Source: Oscillospiraceae bacterium (GTDB taxonomy: Bacteria; Bacillota; Clostridia; Oscillospirales; UBA929). Taken from it: DNA of 51,784 nucleotides. Both the position numbers and the translations under genes were made by a program. Positions 34,799 through 44,003 of the stretch are shown in pieces. The stretch is taken from assembly GCA_009782475.1 (NCBI GenBank), contig WRIZ01000009.1, forward strand, positions 1-51,784, in the 5' to 3' direction. A model generated the notes under the pieces. It did not search any database, had not been told where the DNA came from, and saw nothing but the letters and a program-made list of their open reading frames with translations. Numbering within the stretch: position 1 is the stretch's first letter; each line of letters starts with the position of its first letter.

Positions 34799-36733
34799 TT
34801 ACCGCAACGCCAACAGCTCCCCTTCGGTCAGCGGCATGGCATTTTTCAGCGTCTCCAGTTGAACCGCTTCCAGCAGGTGGCGGTATTCCACCGCCGTTCC
34901 CTCCGCGGCCGCCCGGTAGGCGGCGTCCACGGCGGCGGACTTGATGGCACTCCCGGTAAACTCAATCTGCTCGGCCAGCCGCTCAAAGCGCAACGCGGAT
35001 GATAGAGGCGTTTCCTTGGGAAACGCCTTTTGCCATAACAGGAGGCGGGTGGCGGCGTCGGGCTTGGGGATATTGATTAAATAAGTGAACCGGCGGCGGA
35101 AAGCCGTGTCGATGTTGTTCAGATTGTTGGTGGATAAAACGCTGATTCCCTCGTGTTCCTCGATCTTTTGCAGAAGATAGGACGTTTCCACGTTGGCGTA
35201 TTTGTCGTGGGCGTCCTTGACCTCGGTGCGTTTGCCGAACAGCGCGTCGGCTTCGTCGAAAAAGAGAATACAGCCCGTCCGCTCGGCAAACGTAAAACAG
35301 GCGGAGAGGTTTTTTTCCGTCTCCCCGATGTATTTGCTCACCATCTGCGACAGATCCACCCGATAGAGCGCGATTCCCAGTTCCCGGGCAATGACCTGCG
35401 CAGACATGGTTTTGCCCGTCCCCGGCGGCCCGTAAACCACGGCGGACACCCCGCGCCCATAGGGGAGCTTTCGCCCAAACCCCCATTCCTCGCTGACCAC
35501 ATGCTCCAGCCGCACCCGGTCAATCAGACGCCGCATCACGCCGATCTGTTCTTCCGGTAAAACCAAATCCTCCCAGCCAAAAACGCACTCCACCCGGGTA
35601 ATCCGCCCGCCGGTGGAGAGTTCTTTGTTCTTGAGATCCACCGCCGCCAAGACGTCCTGATCGCCCACCCGTTCCCGTCCGTCCAAAACCGCGCCCGTCC
35701 GGGCGCGGACGAGAATATCCCGCACCTGTCCCGGCGTGTAGTGGAACTTATTGGCATAGACGGCGGGATCCAGCCCGTCCGAAAGCGGAAGCCCTTGGGA
35801 AAAGACCTGCCAAAGACGCCGGCGTTCCAAGGTAGAAAGCCGGGGGAGGGTGATATGCACCCCATTCTCCGGCGGCGTCAGCGTTTCGCCGGTTACACAG
35901 AAATGAGGGAGGCGGGGGGAGATCAAAGCGGTCAGATAGCGCAGGTGGCCTTGGGAGTAGTCGTCGTCCGATACATTGACCAGCGCGGGAAGGCTCTCGC
36001 GGGCGATACACTCCAGCAACAGGGACAACGCCGCGTTTTGAGCTTCCGTTCTGGACAGCCGGATCGCTTTCTGACTGTCAAACAGGGTCAGCGGCCACCC
36101 GCGGGCATGGGCGGCGCGGCGGAGGAGGGTGCGTTTCCCGCCGCCCCTAGGGCCGGAGAGGAACAAAAGACCGCCTTCTTTTTCCCAAAACCGTGAAAGC
36201 TGCTCTAACAGCCGAGGATAGAGTGCTGTCCCGCCGTCCGGCGGATCGGAGGGGGTGGAAACAGGGGAATCGTGCTGGTCAAACATCCCCTCCGGGGAGG
36301 AGAGGAAATGGCAGACCAGCGGATTGACGGCGAGGGTATAATCCAGACAGGAGCCGCTCCCGGTTTTGCCGATCTCCAAGAGGACGTTCAGCCCTTGCGA
36401 CCGCCCCGCGGCAACGGCAATCGCCTCGCCCGGGTCGGACGGAGCCAGCAGACCATAAACGTCCGCGCATAACCCCAAAGTGGGCGGGGTATTCTTCATA
36501 TCCCGGACGAAAGAGGGTGCGGCGGCCAGCAGCAGGCATATTTGCTCAAAGCCGGACAGCTTGAAGCATTCGCACAGCAATTTGAAGGGCAGCCGAACCG
36601 TTTGGGTTTTCTTTTCCTTCTCCAAGAGACGGGAAAGCGACTTTTGGGCGGCGTTTTGCGAAGGATGGCTTAGCAGAAGGCGGAAAAGATCAAGCCAGTC
36701 GTCCCAGTGGCCGGACGCGTTGGTATACGCCAT
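34799..36733 (-). CDS. Second CIS AAA+ ATPase
   Basis: A 644-residue protein (ATG 36733, AAAGGCGGTG upstream; a farther ATG at 36778 is less likely). It has two ATPase regions: a first with GPRGGGKR, and a second with Walker A GPPGTGKT, Walker B CILFFDEAD, sensor LSTNN and the arginine run AFRRRF. Both cores have complete signatures in the C-terminal half, unlike a simple copy of the ATPase at 542. It is separated from the main operon by orientation and has its own TTTAG repeats upstream. It may serve the cargo block beside it. Confidence 0.85.
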   Translation of the reverse strand: MAYTNASGHWDDWLDLFRLLLSHPSQNAAQKSLSRLLEKEKKTQTVRLPFKLLCECFKLSGFEQICLLLAAAPSFVRDMKNTPPTLGLCADVYGLLAPSDPGEAIAVAAGRSQGLNVLLEIGKTGSGSCLDYTLAVNPLVCHFLSSPEGMFDQHDSPVSTPSDPPDGGTALYPRLLEQLSRFWEKEGGLLFLSGPRGGGKRTLLRRAAHARGWPLTLFDSQKAIRLSRTEAQNAALSLLLECIARESLPALVNVSDDDYSQGHLRYLTALISPRLPHFCVTGETLTPPENGVHITLPRLSTLERRRLWQVFSQGLPLSDGLDPAVYANKFHYTPGQVRDILVRARTGAVLDGRERVGDQDVLAAVDLKNKELSTGGRITRVECVFGWEDLVLPEEQIGVMRRLIDRVRLEHVVSEEWGFGRKLPYGRGVSAVVYGPPGTGKTMSAQVIARELGIALYRVDLSQMVSKYIGETEKNLSACFTFAERTGCILFFDEADALFGKRTEVKDAHDKYANVETSYLLQKIEEHEGISVLSTNNLNNIDTAFRRRFTYLINIPKPDAATRLLLWQKAFPKETPLSSALRFERLAEQIEFTGSAIKSAAVDAAYRAAAEGTAVEYRHLLEAVQLETLKNAMPLTEGELLALR

Positions 36734-36762
36734 TGTGAAGGTCACCGCCTTTCCTTTTGTGT

Positions 36763-36817
36763 ATTGTACATCAAACAACGGCTTCCCTTCAACCGTTTTT
36801 CCTAAAGAATGTCTAAA
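36763..36817 (-). promoter_or_regulatory. Promoter region with TTTAG direct repeats for the second ATPase
   Basis: Minus-strand TTTAG occurs at 36817-36813 and 36806-36802 (11-bp period). TACAAT (36768-36763) starts 38 bp after the second repeat, which is 27 plus one 11-bp turn. The flanking GTTTGAT also matches the promoter at 179-222. It faces the ATPase gene, whose start is 30 bp from the TACAAT. Confidence 0.5.
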
Positions 36818-36855
36818 TATTTATGAAAAATATGGTTTTCCACGCGAGGATACGA

Positions 36856-36861
36856 TATAAT
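36856..36861 (+). promoter_or_regulatory. Candidate -10 box for the cargo operon
   Basis: TATAAT at 36856-36861 within GATATAATGTCC resembles the -10 context at 215-226. The -35 is poor (TGGTTT around 36833), suggesting a need for an activator. It lies 35 bp before the effector start. Confidence 0.45.
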
Positions 36862-36896
36862 GTCCCTGATAGAAACACGCAGGGGGTGGAAGCCGT

Positions 36897-39884
36897 ATGC
36901 CGGATACAATTATAGACGAAGAACAGCAGGGAGAGAAAAAACAGGACGAATCGGTCGTCATAGACGGCCAAGATATAGAATCGGAGGTCATAGACCCGCA
37001 GCAGATCATCGACGAGCCGGAACCCGAAAAACAGCCCGAGCCGCAGCCGGAACCTGAAAAACAACCCGAGCCGCAGCCGGAACCAAAGCCCAAGGCTCCG
37101 CTGGGCAAGAGCCGCCTTCCCGGCCTCTCCGACGAGCTGAAAAAAACCAAACGCCGCTTCTTTTCAGACAGCGACCTCTACCGAGAGACCGTCCTCCGTT
37201 TGGACGCGGTCAACGCCATGCTGGAGACCGTTGTCAACCCCGGCAACTTTCAAAAAATCGCCCCGCTGGCGCTCGATCGCTATCAGCAGCTTCTGGAGTC
37301 CTGCAACGCCTACCTCAACAGCCGTAAAAGCCGCTTTACCGACACAGGGAAAACCCGCGCCGCCTTGGTGTCCGTCATCAAGCTGCAAGTGGAATGGGAT
37401 ATACAGGGTCTGCTCGGCGGCTCGTCCAGCCTCGCCGAATACCCCGGCGGCGTTGAGCTGGTCAAGCTGGTCAGTGACCGGGGGCGGACGACGAAAATCG
37501 ACCTTGACGCGGATAAACGCAAAGTTGACAAAGTCGGCAGCGGTTCCAGCACCCGCCATATGTTTGAGGAGAACGGCAAAACCGTCTTTTTCACCAAGGA
37601 GGAGATTCTGCAAACCGAAGACGAAGCCGTGAAAACGGCCATTGCCGCCATAGAAGACCCGGAATTGCGAAAGGTTTTTCAGGAAATCCAGGCGCAGGAG
37701 TTTCTCGGCGGCATCATCAACGGCAGCGGCATGGCTTTTTGGAGAAAAATTGTTGAGCCGGGCTTCTTGGAAAAGCAAAACAAGGATCTGAGCGACGATC
37801 GGAAATATAAGTCGATCCCCGATTATATCGGGCGCACCTACCCCCAAATGTCCGACATAAGCTATGACTTTACCTCCGACGAAAAACTCAAAGCCTTTTC
37901 CAAGGCCGTGATGGAGATATTCCGCGCCAAGAACGGCGCCCGGAATTTTCAGGAGCTTGGCAGCCTCCGCCCCGGCTCCGTCACCTCCAACCGGAACGTC
38001 GCCATGTCGCGTCTGGCCGAATTGTTGGGGGTGGGCAGCCTGCTGGCCCGCTCCACCAACGCCGAAGTCACCGTGGGCGGGCAGACGGTTAAAGGCAACC
38101 TGATGGAAAAAGCCGAGGGGGAAAGTTTGTTCAACATCGCCCCTGATACGCTGGTGGAAACCGACCTGTCCACCGGGGAATTTCAGCGGCAGTTGATTTG
38201 CTTGCAGCTCTTAGATTCCCTCTGCGGACAAGTTGACCGCAATATTGGAAACTATTTTCTGCAAGCGGAACGGGATGAAGCGGGGAATGTCATTCGCTTT
38301 ACCGGCCTGCAAGGCATCGACAACGATATGGCCTTCGGGGATCTGAGAGAAACGGACTTTCAGGGAAAGGAAACGCCCAATTATTTGACGGAGCAAGCCG
38401 GAAGCCTGCGAAAACTGGTTGATAAAAAGGGAAAAAGCACCCTGCCCGTCGTTGATAAGCAGATGGCCGAACGCCTTTTGGCGGTTAGCCCGGAAATGAT
38501 TGTCTACGCGGTGAGCGACATTATCACCAACAAAGCCGAAATCAAAGCCCTTTTAGCCCGCCTTGCGCAAATCAAGTCGGTTTTAGGTCAGCTAAAAAAA
38601 GACGACCCGGACGCCTTTGTGGACAAAGGCGGCTGGGGGGAGGGCACCCACGAAAAACTGAAAAAGGCGGAGTTTGCCACCTATTACGGCATGTTTGTAG
38701 ACGAAGTGGGCCGGCAAAGCGGCACCATCCACGGCAAATTCCGCAACGACGGCACCAAGCGCGCCAAAAAAGAGGAAAAAAAGGAAGAGGAAGAGGTTTT
38801 GCGGACGGAAGAAGAACCCGCCGTCGGCTCTTTTGTTATGACCTCCGCTACCCTCTTTTTCCTAGCCAACCGGATGAAGGTGTCGGACGGCGACAAGAAA
38901 AAAACGCAGGCGATGCTGTCCGAACTGTTAGACGTCTATCACCGCGCCAATAAGTCGGGCGACAAGGAGTTTGCCAACAACACCCTCCTCCGCATCGTTG
39001 ACGTGTGCGACAACCGCAAGGCGGAGTTTAACAAGAAGCTCTTAAAAGTCGTCGGTCAGCTCCGAAGCCAGTGCATTGCACGGCTGGCGGAAATCAAGGG
39101 TCTGCCGGAAGGGGATGTGGATTACAATATCTCTACAGCGCACAGAGGTCTTGTTGACGTAGGCATTGGCGAGACGATCGGACTGACCGGGAACGACCCG
39201 TTCCCGGATTATCCCTATCTCCCTGATAGCGTCGCCAAAGAGATGTCGGGAAAAAATAAGTACAACACGGACAAAAGACGCGACATACTTTACGGGGGCA
39301 AAAAGGGTACACACGGCGATAAATACGGATATATCTTAACGAGCAACTCAATGAAAATAAACCAGGGGTTAAGAGAGAACAATCTAAACGCGGGTTCCCA
39401 GAAAACCGTTGACTTGCTTGACAAAGCCGCGGTGTCGGACGCCCTTCCGCAAAACGCCCGCCTCTTCCGCCTGCTAACCGCGGGCTACCTGCAATTCGCG
39501 CTGGGTCTTGAATCTGACGGATACACTGTTACGGCAAAAAATTGCGCCGACATCAACAAGATGGCGGGAACGGTCATTACCGATACCGGGTTTATGTGTA
39601 CGGGCTACCATTTAGACACAATATGGGCGCAATATCCCGTTCTGCTCACCCTCCTGTGCGACGAGGGCACCCAGATGTTCGCCACGGATAACCATCAGGA
39701 ATCGGAAATCATCCTCGGCCGCGGCACCCAATATATGATCATGGGCGCCAAGCTGCACGGCACCCAAGGCGGGAAGGATTTTTCCGTCAGCAAGTATGGC
39801 GGCGATCAGGAAAATCAAAAGGTACGGTATAACGGTCTTGAAATCTTCGCCAAGGTTATGAAAAGATCGGGAGGGAAAAAGTGA
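36897..39884 (+). CDS. Probable CIS cargo: kinase-like and ADP-ribosyltransferase-like protein
   Basis: A 995-residue protein with no signal peptide, so delivery must be by the particle. A disordered Pro/Glu/Gln repeat leader (PEPEKQPEPQ units, about 42-70) fits a packaging segment. Residues about 300-500 contain a HipA/PI3K-type catalytic pattern: QVDRNIGNYF (near 444) and GIDNDMAFGD (near 473). A Lys/Glu-rich linker (about 622-645) follows. The C-terminus has ART hallmarks: an Arg in LFRLLTAGY (near 857), ITDTGFMCTGY in the place of STS (near 893), and QESEIILGRGTQY with the E-x-E pair (near 933). This suggests an NAD-dependent toxin. The AGGGGGTGG site fixes the ATG. Confidence 0.75.
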   Translation: MPDTIIDEEQQGEKKQDESVVIDGQDIESEVIDPQQIIDEPEPEKQPEPQPEPEKQPEPQPEPKPKAPLGKSRLPGLSDELKKTKRRFFSDSDLYRETVLRLDAVNAMLETVVNPGNFQKIAPLALDRYQQLLESCNAYLNSRKSRFTDTGKTRAALVSVIKLQVEWDIQGLLGGSSSLAEYPGGVELVKLVSDRGRTTKIDLDADKRKVDKVGSGSSTRHMFEENGKTVFFTKEEILQTEDEAVKTAIAAIEDPELRKVFQEIQAQEFLGGIINGSGMAFWRKIVEPGFLEKQNKDLSDDRKYKSIPDYIGRTYPQMSDISYDFTSDEKLKAFSKAVMEIFRAKNGARNFQELGSLRPGSVTSNRNVAMSRLAELLGVGSLLARSTNAEVTVGGQTVKGNLMEKAEGESLFNIAPDTLVETDLSTGEFQRQLICLQLLDSLCGQVDRNIGNYFLQAERDEAGNVIRFTGLQGIDNDMAFGDLRETDFQGKETPNYLTEQAGSLRKLVDKKGKSTLPVVDKQMAERLLAVSPEMIVYAVSDIITNKAEIKALLARLAQIKSVLGQLKKDDPDAFVDKGGWGEGTHEKLKKAEFATYYGMFVDEVGRQSGTIHGKFRNDGTKRAKKEEKKEEEEVLRTEEEPAVGSFVMTSATLFFLANRMKVSDGDKKKTQAMLSELLDVYHRANKSGDKEFANNTLLRIVDVCDNRKAEFNKKLLKVVGQLRSQCIARLAEIKGLPEGDVDYNISTAHRGLVDVGIGETIGLTGNDPFPDYPYLPDSVAKEMSGKNKYNTDKRRDILYGGKKGTHGDKYGYILTSNSMKINQGLRENNLNAGSQKTVDLLDKAAVSDALPQNARLFRLLTAGYLQFALGLESDGYTVTAKNCADINKMAGTVITDTGFMCTGYHLDTIWAQYPVLLTLLCDEGTQMFATDNHQESEIILGRGTQYMIMGAKLHGTQGGKDFSVSKYGGDQENQKVRYNGLEIFAKVMKRSGGKK

Positions 39885-40060
39885 TGAAAGACATGTCCCG
39901 TTTTATCGACGACGGCGGATCGGCCAGAATAACCCATTTGCCCCAATGCGTGGGCTGCAAGCACAATTTGGGGATGATGAACTGCGAAAAGCTGGAGACG
40001 AAGCCGGAGCGGATTCTCCAGAATTTAGAGGACTGCCCCGAACGCGAGCCGGAAGAATAA
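39884..40060 (+). CDS. Small four-cysteine protein overlapping the cargo gene
   Basis: 58 residues. The ATG shares its A with the upstream TGA (TGATG). Cysteines at 22, 25, 34 and 51 (CVGC, C, DCPE) suggest a zinc site. Charged throughout, with no membrane segment. It could be a cargo-specific chaperone, an antitoxin-like partner or a regulator. I recognise no family. Confidence 0.6.
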   Translation: MKDMSRFIDDGGSARITHLPQCVGCKHNLGMMNCEKLETKPERILQNLEDCPEREPEE

Positions 40061-40080
40061 AACAGAGAGGATGACCGTAC

Positions 40081-40920
40081 ATGGAATGTATCCGAATCAC
40101 AAAAGAGACGCTGCAATGGTTTGAGCAGCTTCTCGAACCGCCCTATCCCGAACAGATTGCCCGGGGGGAGGTCTATGCGGCGGGCGCGGTTGCGGACGGG
40201 ACGGCCTGCGGCGTGCTGGTTTTCCGTTTGACCGATTTGCTGATAGACATTGAGTACATCGCCGTCAGCGACGGATACCGCCGTCAAGGCGTGGGGACGG
40301 CCATGCTGCAATTTCTCTGCGAACACGCCGACAAGTCGGTTTCTCCAATCACCTGTTCCTTTGCGGCAAGCGGGAAAACCGACCCGCTCTGCCTTTTCTT
40401 CGCCGAGCAGGAGAATTTTACGGTAAATGAAGAGGACGGGTTTATCTGCGAGACGGCGATTGCCGCGTTGGGCAGTATCGAGTTGCCCAAGGTCAAAAGC
40501 ACGCTGCCCGCCGCGCCCTTCTTCTCCCTGCCGGAATCCGACAGACGGATTTTCTGGCTCAACCTGAAACAGGCGGGACGGTTGTACGGCGATGAACTCA
40601 AAGCGGAGGAGTGCGTCGCCCCTCTCTGTCTCTGCGTCCAAAGCCGCGACGGGATCAAGGCAGCGGTTTTTGTGCAGGCGGCGGCGGACGACGGCTTGAT
40701 GCTGAGCTTTGCCTGGTGCGCCGAGGGGGCGCAAGCCTCGCTGGTTTATCTGTTCGGGGAGCTGATTGCCGCCATCGCCGAAACGGGAAAGACCGGAAAG
40801 CTGACGGTTGCCGCCGTGACGCCCGAATCGGCCGCCCTCACGGAGAAACTGCTGCCCAATCATGAAATCACCGCGCGGTTTTACACCGCCGTGTGGGACA
40901 TGATTACGATAGGGGGTTAG
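40081..40920 (+). CDS. GNAT-family acetyltransferase-like protein
   Basis: A 279-residue protein. Residues about 30-125 form a GNAT domain, with IEYIAVSDGYRRQGVGTAML (near 57-76) holding the acetyl-CoA binding Q/R-x-x-G-x-G/A loop. The second half (about 150-279) may be a further, degenerate GNAT-like fold. Located between two large cargo proteins, it may modify cargo or detoxify it. Site GAGAGGATG upstream. Confidence 0.7.
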   Translation: MECIRITKETLQWFEQLLEPPYPEQIARGEVYAAGAVADGTACGVLVFRLTDLLIDIEYIAVSDGYRRQGVGTAMLQFLCEHADKSVSPITCSFAASGKTDPLCLFFAEQENFTVNEEDGFICETAIAALGSIELPKVKSTLPAAPFFSLPESDRRIFWLNLKQAGRLYGDELKAEECVAPLCLCVQSRDGIKAAVFVQAAADDGLMLSFAWCAEGAQASLVYLFGELIAAIAETGKTGKLTVAAVTPESAALTEKLLPNHEITARFYTAVWDMITIGG

Positions 40921-40924
40921 CGCA

Positions 40925-43900
40925 ATGGATGAAACCCTGCATCGGAATGTTTTGCAGCAGAACCAAGAGCAGCCGCTGCAAGTGCCGACCGTCCAGACCC
41001 AGCAGGACTTTGTACAGAAGACGATGGAAGAGCAGCGCCGCAACCAGATAGTTGAAGGTTACAATCAGTCCGGCTTGGAATGGATGAACCAATGGGCGCA
41101 GGTTCCTGTTGGTCAGCTCGATATTATAAAGCGTGAAACAGAAACGCTGGAAGAAGAACGCCAAACCATGAGCCGGTCGGAACGCAAGAAGCGCGGTCAG
41201 CTCATTGAACAGCGGCGGAAGGTGCATGAAAACATGGCGGGTATGATGGATATCCGCAGAAACGAATTAAACCTTGATGGCGGAAACGTAACCCGCGAGT
41301 TTGTCAAAGGGGAAAAACAGCTTCTGACGGAAAAACTCAAGGAAATCAACCTCGAATACGAGGTCGCCCTAGAGGAGGCCAAACGCTTAAACGCCGCGCC
41401 GGAGCGGCTTTTGGAGCTGAAATTGAACGCCCAGCAAAAAAAGGCCGCCGCCGCAGGGAGCTTTGCCAAGTCGATGCCGCTTGATTCCAAAGAACGCAAG
41501 GAAGCCATGCGGGTCAAGGAAGAACAGGAGTTTGAAGCCTATAAACTGAAATACCAGCTTAAAATCATGAAGATCGAGGATCCTGTTGAACGAGCCGCCG
41601 AGCAGAAGGTATACAACCGGCACCGCATGTTTGACAAGCTGGCGTCGGTCTTCCGCAAGGACGTCCCGCTCTCCCATGAGGACGCGACTTATTCCGGGCC
41701 GGAAGGGCAAACGCTGGTCAACGTGGGGCGGGCGTTTTTGGGTTCTACCAAGGGGATGTATACCTTTGAGGATCGCTCCGCCCCCATCACCAACGAACAG
41801 GGGCAGGTCACCGGTTATAAAAAGTATTTCTTCAAGGAAGCGAAAGGCTGCGCGGGGTTTGACCGCCCCGAGGGCGCGGTGGTGAGCGAGTGCGCTTCCG
41901 AGCTGCAGGCAATTCTCAGCCCCGGGCAGCAGGTCAAGGCTTTTTGTGCGCGCGATGAAAACGGGAAAGTGCTGGGTTCTTTTCAGGAGGTTGTGGAGCT
42001 TCAGCAGGGCGGGTTTGACCTGTTCGCCTGGCAGAAAAACCCGACCGAAGACCTGCCGCCCAATATTTTAGGCGGCGTTCTGCGTGAGCATACCTTGGAC
42101 TGGCTGATGTGCAATTACGACACCAAGGGCGAAAACTTTATGCAGCGAAGCGACGGTGAGATGATCGCCTTAGACAAAGAAACCTCGTTTATGAAGCTGA
42201 AAAAAGACGGCGCCAAGCATATGAACACCGATTTTGCCCCTCATTCCGAAAACACGGTTTATAACGTGATTTTCAGCCGTTTCGCGGCGGGGCAGGGCGG
42301 GGATATAGACTTGCAGTCCGTCCTCCCTCAGATACAGCGGATCGAAGCCATGTCCGACGGGGAGTATATGAAAACTTTTGAGCCGTGGCTCACGGAGAAA
42401 TACGGCCCCAATTCTTTGACCGCGCCGAACGAGGAGCGGGAAAAGGCCGAGGATTTGATTTTGCGCCGGAAAGTAAAGCTGCGCGAGGAATACAGGGCGT
42501 TCTTCACCGACCTTATCCAAAAGCGCGCCCGGGCGAAATTGGAAGAACTGCCGGGATCGTTTAGATTCAGCGACGAGCCGGAGGGGGAACCGGTGGTGGC
42601 GAACATGCGCGTCAACGCTTACATCAACCGGGCGGCACCGCCCACCTTTGTCGAGCGGAACAAACGAGCCGCACAGCGATTTATCGCAAAGGGGCGGTAT
42701 GGGGTCGATGAAAAGCAATTCATCCGCGACAGGACACTGCTAGAAATCGAATATCGGGAACGGCGGGAACTGGCGTTGGCGGAAGTCAACGAAGAAAGCT
42801 CGGAGAGTGCCATCCTCGGTATCAAGTACAGAGCCGCCGCCGACAGCGCGCTCGCCATCGCCGAATACGCCCGCAGCTTGGAGCCGGGGTCGAAAGAGCG
42901 GAAGAAAGCGATGGAAGCGAAAGAAAAAGCCGAACTGGCGGCGGATCACGCGCGGCGGTTGTATAAAATTTCCCAAATCGGCAATGAAACGGAGCGGGAG
43001 AGGGAAATGAAAACCTTCAAACGCCACGAAAAGTATGATATGCTCAAGAAGGTTTTCCGCAAGGAAAACCCGGTGGCCCGGGAGGACTCAGAGGTGGTGA
43101 TCGGAAACCACCGGCTGGTCAACGTGGGACGGGCCATGTTCGGCGGCACCAAGCCCATGTATATTTTCGAGGATCGCAACGCCCCGGTCATGGACGGGGA
43201 TCGGATTGTCGGCTATAGGAGATTTTTGTATAAAGAAGCCGTCAACTGTTTGGGGATGACGAAGACAGACGGCGCGGTGGTGACCGAGGGCGCGTCCAAC
43301 TTCCAAAGCGACGTCTGCGGGCAGGAACACACCATTAACGCCTTTGCCCACCGGGTGGGGGACAGGGTGTGGGGTTCTTTTCAGGAGTTTATCGAAACCG
43401 ACAGGACGGCCATCAACCTCTTCTCCTGGCAGGCCAACCCCCAAAGCCAGCCGCTGCCGGAAGACTTAAAGCCGCAGATTTTGCGCGAACACACCCTGGA
43501 CTGGCTGCTCTGCAACTTCGACACCAAGGGCGAAAACTTCTTGATCCATCCCAGCGGAAACCTGTTCGGGTTTGACAAAGAGGCGTCCTTCTCCAAACTC
43601 AAAGACCCGGACTCGGGACAAATGAGCGAAACATATAAACCCCACTCGAACGACACGCTGTATAACGTCATCTTCAAAGAGTTTGCCGCCGGACGGCTGG
43701 AGCTGAACCTGCAGGACGTGCTGCCCCAAATCGAGCGGGTGGAGCAGATGAGTACAGAGCAGTATATGGCGCACTTCACCCATATGCTGAACGACAAATA
43801 CGGCGCGGGGGAGAGTGCGAAAAAGACCGCCGCCGCCAACGCCATCTTGGCCCGCAAAACCGGGCTGCGCGAAGAGTACCGCCGCTTTTTCACAAACTTG

Positions 43901-43981
43901 CTGCAAAAACGCGCCGCCGCGCTGGGTGCCCCGGATCAACCGCCGCCGTTTAGATTTGACGGCGAAGACAATCAAGGTTAA
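40925..43981 (+). CDS. Probable CIS cargo with two tandem kinase-like domains
   Basis: A 1018-residue protein with a Gln-rich start and no signal peptide. Two homologous halves cover about 235-560 and 705-1010. Each has LVNVGRAxxGxTKxMYxFEDR, then a Lys in FFKEA / LYKEA (probable ATP lysine), a GSFQE strand, and REHTLDWLxCNxDTKGENF (near 386 and 854) followed by LDKETSF / FDKEASF (near 414 and 881). The D-x-K-G-E-N plus D pattern is that of PI3K/HipA/actin-fragmin-type kinases. Both copies keep Lys, Asp, Asn and Asp, so both may be active. Likely targets are unknown. It follows the GNAT gene by 4 bp. Confidence 0.75.
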   Translation: MDETLHRNVLQQNQEQPLQVPTVQTQQDFVQKTMEEQRRNQIVEGYNQSGLEWMNQWAQVPVGQLDIIKRETETLEEERQTMSRSERKKRGQLIEQRRKVHENMAGMMDIRRNELNLDGGNVTREFVKGEKQLLTEKLKEINLEYEVALEEAKRLNAAPERLLELKLNAQQKKAAAAGSFAKSMPLDSKERKEAMRVKEEQEFEAYKLKYQLKIMKIEDPVERAAEQKVYNRHRMFDKLASVFRKDVPLSHEDATYSGPEGQTLVNVGRAFLGSTKGMYTFEDRSAPITNEQGQVTGYKKYFFKEAKGCAGFDRPEGAVVSECASELQAILSPGQQVKAFCARDENGKVLGSFQEVVELQQGGFDLFAWQKNPTEDLPPNILGGVLREHTLDWLMCNYDTKGENFMQRSDGEMIALDKETSFMKLKKDGAKHMNTDFAPHSENTVYNVIFSRFAAGQGGDIDLQSVLPQIQRIEAMSDGEYMKTFEPWLTEKYGPNSLTAPNEEREKAEDLILRRKVKLREEYRAFFTDLIQKRARAKLEELPGSFRFSDEPEGEPVVANMRVNAYINRAAPPTFVERNKRAAQRFIAKGRYGVDEKQFIRDRTLLEIEYRERRELALAEVNEESSESAILGIKYRAAADSALAIAEYARSLEPGSKERKKAMEAKEKAELAADHARRLYKISQIGNETEREREMKTFKRHEKYDMLKKVFRKENPVAREDSEVVIGNHRLVNVGRAMFGGTKPMYIFEDRNAPVMDGDRIVGYRRFLYKEAVNCLGMTKTDGAVVTEGASNFQSDVCGQEHTINAFAHRVGDRVWGSFQEFIETDRTAINLFSWQANPQSQPLPEDLKPQILREHTLDWLLCNFDTKGENFLIHPSGNLFGFDKEASFSKLKDPDSGQMSETYKPHSNDTLYNVIFKEFAAGRLELNLQDVLPQIERVEQMSTEQYMAHFTHMLNDKYGAGESAKKTAAANAILARKTGLREEYRRFFTNLLQKRAAALGAPDQPPPFRFDGEDNQG

Positions 43982-44003
43982 TCTTACATAGGAGGAAATA
44001 TGA

